64,000 nucleotides of DNA from Janibacter sp. HTCC2649 (GTDB lineage: Bacteria; Actinomycetota; Actinomycetes; Actinomycetales; Dermatophilaceae), in the NCBI RefSeq assembly GCF_000152705.1, contig NZ_CH672413.1, positions 3,359,419 through 3,423,418 on the forward strand, read 5' to 3'. The notes beneath the pieces were generated by a model that did no database searches, was not told the DNA's origin, and saw only the letters and a list, made by a program, of their open reading frames with translations. A program made the position numbers and the translations under genes. Numbering within the stretch: position 1 is the first letter of the stretch; every line of letters starts with the position of its first letter. This document shows positions 62,647 to 64,000 of this stretch, one piece after another.

Positions 62647-63246
62647 ATGATGAAGCGACTTTTCAGCGCGCTCGCGCTTGCCTTGGTGGCAACCCTCACA
62701 CTTGCAGGATGTGGCACCGACGATGCCTCGACCAGTGCTGGGGGATCGGGTCTCACAAGCAGTCACAACGAAGCAGACCTCACGTTCGCGCAGTCCATGA
62801 TTCCGCACCATGAACAGGCCGTGCTGATGGCCAAGATGGCCACCGCGAACGCGTCCACCACGCAGCTGAAGGAGCTCGCAAGCACCATCGAGGCCGCGCA
62901 GGGCCCAGAGATCGAGACGATGGGCGGCTGGCTCAAGGAGTGGGGCGAAGACGTCCCTTCCGGGAATGGCGGGATGGACCACGACATGGGATCGATGGGC
63001 GACATGCCGGGAATGATGAGTGACGACGACATGTCGAAGCTCGACGATTCCCATGGTGTGGCCTTCGACCGCATGTTCTTGACCATGATGGTCAAGCACC
63101 ACACCGGTGCCATCGAGATGGCCAGGACCGAGCAGTCTGACGGCCAGAATGCGGAAGCTGTGGCCTTGGCCAAGAAGATCGAAGCCGACCAGACGGCCGA
63201 GATCGCGACGATGCAGGGCCTGCTGAGCGCGTTGCCTTCCTCCTAG
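62647..63246 (+). CDS. DUF305 lipoprotein, probable copper-binding
   Basis: 199 residues. A lipoprotein signal ends with the lipobox LTLAGC, so the mature protein is tethered to the membrane. Two DUF305 half-sites, MIPHHEQAVLMA and MVKHHTGAIEMA, hold HH pairs. Between them is a Met/Asp-rich linker (GGMDHDMGSMGDMPGMMSDDDM) suited to Cu(I). The ferritin-like DUF305 family is linked to copper tolerance. It follows the His/Met-rich membrane protein with a 76-bp gap, so the two probably act together. Confidence 0.9.
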   Translation: MMKRLFSALALALVATLTLAGCGTDDASTSAGGSGLTSSHNEADLTFAQSMIPHHEQAVLMAKMATANASTTQLKELASTIEAAQGPEIETMGGWLKEWGEDVPSGNGGMDHDMGSMGDMPGMMSDDDMSKLDDSHGVAFDRMFLTMMVKHHTGAIEMARTEQSDGQNAEAVALAKKIEADQTAEIATMQGLLSALPSS

Positions 63247-63267
63247 GACGCCACTGTCACTCCGATG

Positions 63268-63303
63268 CCCGGTCGGTCGCCTCGTCACGTGCGACCGACC
63301 GGG
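63268..63303 (+). terminator. Terminator of DUF305 gene
   Basis: CCCGGTCGGTCGC paired perfectly with GCGACCGACCGGG around a 10-nt loop, 21 bases after the stop. Confidence 0.85.
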
Positions 63304-63320
63304 CCCGTCACTTCGCTCGA

Positions 63321-63347
63321 GACCCTCATGGGTCTGGGGGCGTTCGT
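63321..63347 (+). repeat. Partial copy of the 62019-62054 terminator
   Basis: GACCCTCATGGGTCTGGGGG plus CGTTCGT repeats 62030-62056 with a single T/C change. In both places a start codon follows within 23-40 bases. The stem here is only four base pairs (ACCC-TCAT-GGGT), so the terminator function is lost. Confidence 0.7.
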
Positions 63348-63369
63348 CGTCGTGTGGTTCAGTGGAGCG

Positions 63370-64000
63370 ATGACCGATCTCGTCCTTGACCTGTGGGGCG
63401 ACGTCACGGATCCGTGGTCCTACGTCGCGAAGCGTCGGGTTGAAGCGGCGATCGCGGCGTCCGAGCGGCCGACCGATGTCGTCCTCGTGCACCACGCGCT
63501 CCCGTGTGCGTCGGTGAGCGTTGACGAGTGGCAGCGGGTCGCTGTCGCGGCCCGACCGGATGGCATCGACATCGCCGTGACGCGACCTCCGGACGCCGAC
63601 ACGACCGACGCGCACCGACTCGTCGCGCTCGGTCTGGCGCTCGGCGGACCGGCGCTTCAGGGAGCAGTGCTCGAGCGCCTGTATGCCGCGGTGTTCGCCG
63701 AGGGCCTTGACATCGCCTCCCAGCCCGTCCTGCAACGCCTCGCGGCCGAAGCCGGACTGGACGAGCATCGAGTGGGGGACCTGCTCGCGTCGACGGAGCG
63801 ATCAGCGGAGGTGGCGGCGGACATCGCGGCCGCCGCGGACGCCGGCATCACCGGGACGCCACACCTCGTCGTCCACCACCGCGCTCGGTTGGGTGGCCCG
63901 GCCACGGTCGATGACTACCTGCTCCTGATGGCCGGGTCTTTGGGGCACGAGTCGGGGGGTTCTGTGACGAGTCGGGCGTCCACGATCCCCCGACTCGTCA
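63370..64000 (+). CDS. DsbA/FrnE-like thioredoxin-fold protein (3' end cut by window)
   Basis: At least 210 residues from the ATG at 63370 with no stop before the window ends. DLWGDVTDPWSYVAKRRVEAAI, a long helical insertion and GITGTPHLVVHHRARLGG (the cis-Pro loop) match DsbA/2-hydroxychromene-2-carboxylate isomerase-like proteins. The CxxC active site is replaced by VTDPW, so classical disulfide exchange is unlikely. The visible 3' end lies within an inverted repeat (63947-63998), so the true C-terminus may differ. Confidence 0.75.
   Translation, partial: MTDLVLDLWGDVTDPWSYVAKRRVEAAIAASERPTDVVLVHHALPCASVSVDEWQRVAVAARPDGIDIAVTRPPDADTTDAHRLVALGLALGGPALQGAVLERLYAAVFAEGLDIASQPVLQRLAAEAGLDEHRVGDLLASTERSAEVAADIAAAADAGITGTPHLVVHHRARLGGPATVDDYLLLMAGSLGHESGGSVTSRASTIPRLV
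63947..63998. repeat. Inverted repeat at window end, ACGAGTCGGGGG arms
   Basis: ACGAGTCGGGGG (63947-63958) and CCCCCGACTCGT (63987-63998) are a 12-bp inverted repeat; a third, partial GACGAGTCGGG copy lies in the loop at 63967. It resembles the other large hairpins in shape and lies inside an open frame that has not yet stopped. Confidence 0.55.

Overview
The window is high-G+C DNA (roughly 69% by eye) from an actinobacterium. The gene content points to a Micrococcales-type organism, and the family Intrasporangiaceae (Janibacter/Knoellia/Phycicoccus-like) is my best guess. That rests on a solitary groEL under CIRCE control, DUF3263/DUF3349/DUF3152/DUF3027/DUF2530 genes, Rpf cell-wall enzymes, an ESX-type WXG100 protein, a DtxR/IdeR regulator, many GTG starts and many leaderless genes. 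No sequence search was possible, so the taxonomic call is inference.

Layout. 1-7.1 kb: a truncated methyltransferase, a large LuxR-type ATPase regulator, and a membrane Ser/Thr kinase coupled to a ThrE-type exporter. 7.2-8.7 kb: two tandem secreted Rpf-like muralytic proteins. 8.8-10.5 kb: small genes (VOC, acyl-CoA-binding protein, CxxC mini-protein, ABM monooxygenase) and tRNA-Thr(TGT). 10.8-15.8 kb: an MFS transporter, a membrane protein, acyl-CoA dehydrogenase, an SGNH hydrolase coupled to uracil-DNA glycosylase. 15.8-19.2 kb: an ArsR/SRPBCC pair with a palindromic operator, then an arsenic island (divergent arsR; arsI, acr3 and arsC in overlapping order). 19.2-24 kb: a metzincin-motif DUF3152 protein, HAD phosphatase, DUF3263, and the pit phosphate-transport operon. 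24.1-29.5 kb: groEL with two tandem CIRCE operators, then a two-gene ABC exporter. 29.5-34 kb: WXG100, a DUF4031/Nudix-like protein, DedA, HD phosphohydrolase, DUF2339. 34-39 kb: HtrA with an adjacent sensor kinase/response regulator, a LigD-type phosphoesterase, a LURP-one protein. 39.3-46.3 kb: an XPB helicase and its usual partner, split apart by a membrane protein, HMG-CoA lyase and an IS30 element. 46.4-57.8 kb: aldose epimerase, MFS, cold-shock/DUF3027/DUF2530 operon, purine permease, MarR/MFS operon, lytic transglycosylase, serC, citrate synthase. 57.9-64 kb: MFS, DtxR, two further secreted wall enzymes (one behind a c-di-AMP riboswitch), a copper-type DUF305 pair and a truncated DsbA-like gene.

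Themes. Four wall-enzyme promoters (7.1, 7.9, 59.9 and 60.9 kb) carry arrays of GTGAC/GTTAC-like pentamers, several phased at about one helical turn, which suggests a shared regulator; one of these genes also has a ydaO-type leader. Metal and anion handling is spread through the window (arsenic, phosphate, copper, DtxR).

The most unusual non-coding signal is a family of large intergenic hairpins. Four copies (15.7, 29.4, 38.9 and 50.2 kb) share the arm start GACTTCGTGCCC and keep their arms complementary although the inner arm and loop sequences differ. A further palindrome of the same shape has been split in its loop by the IS30 element. A second global signal is heavy over-representation of the 7-mer GTATGCC/GGCATAC, with about 50 copies.
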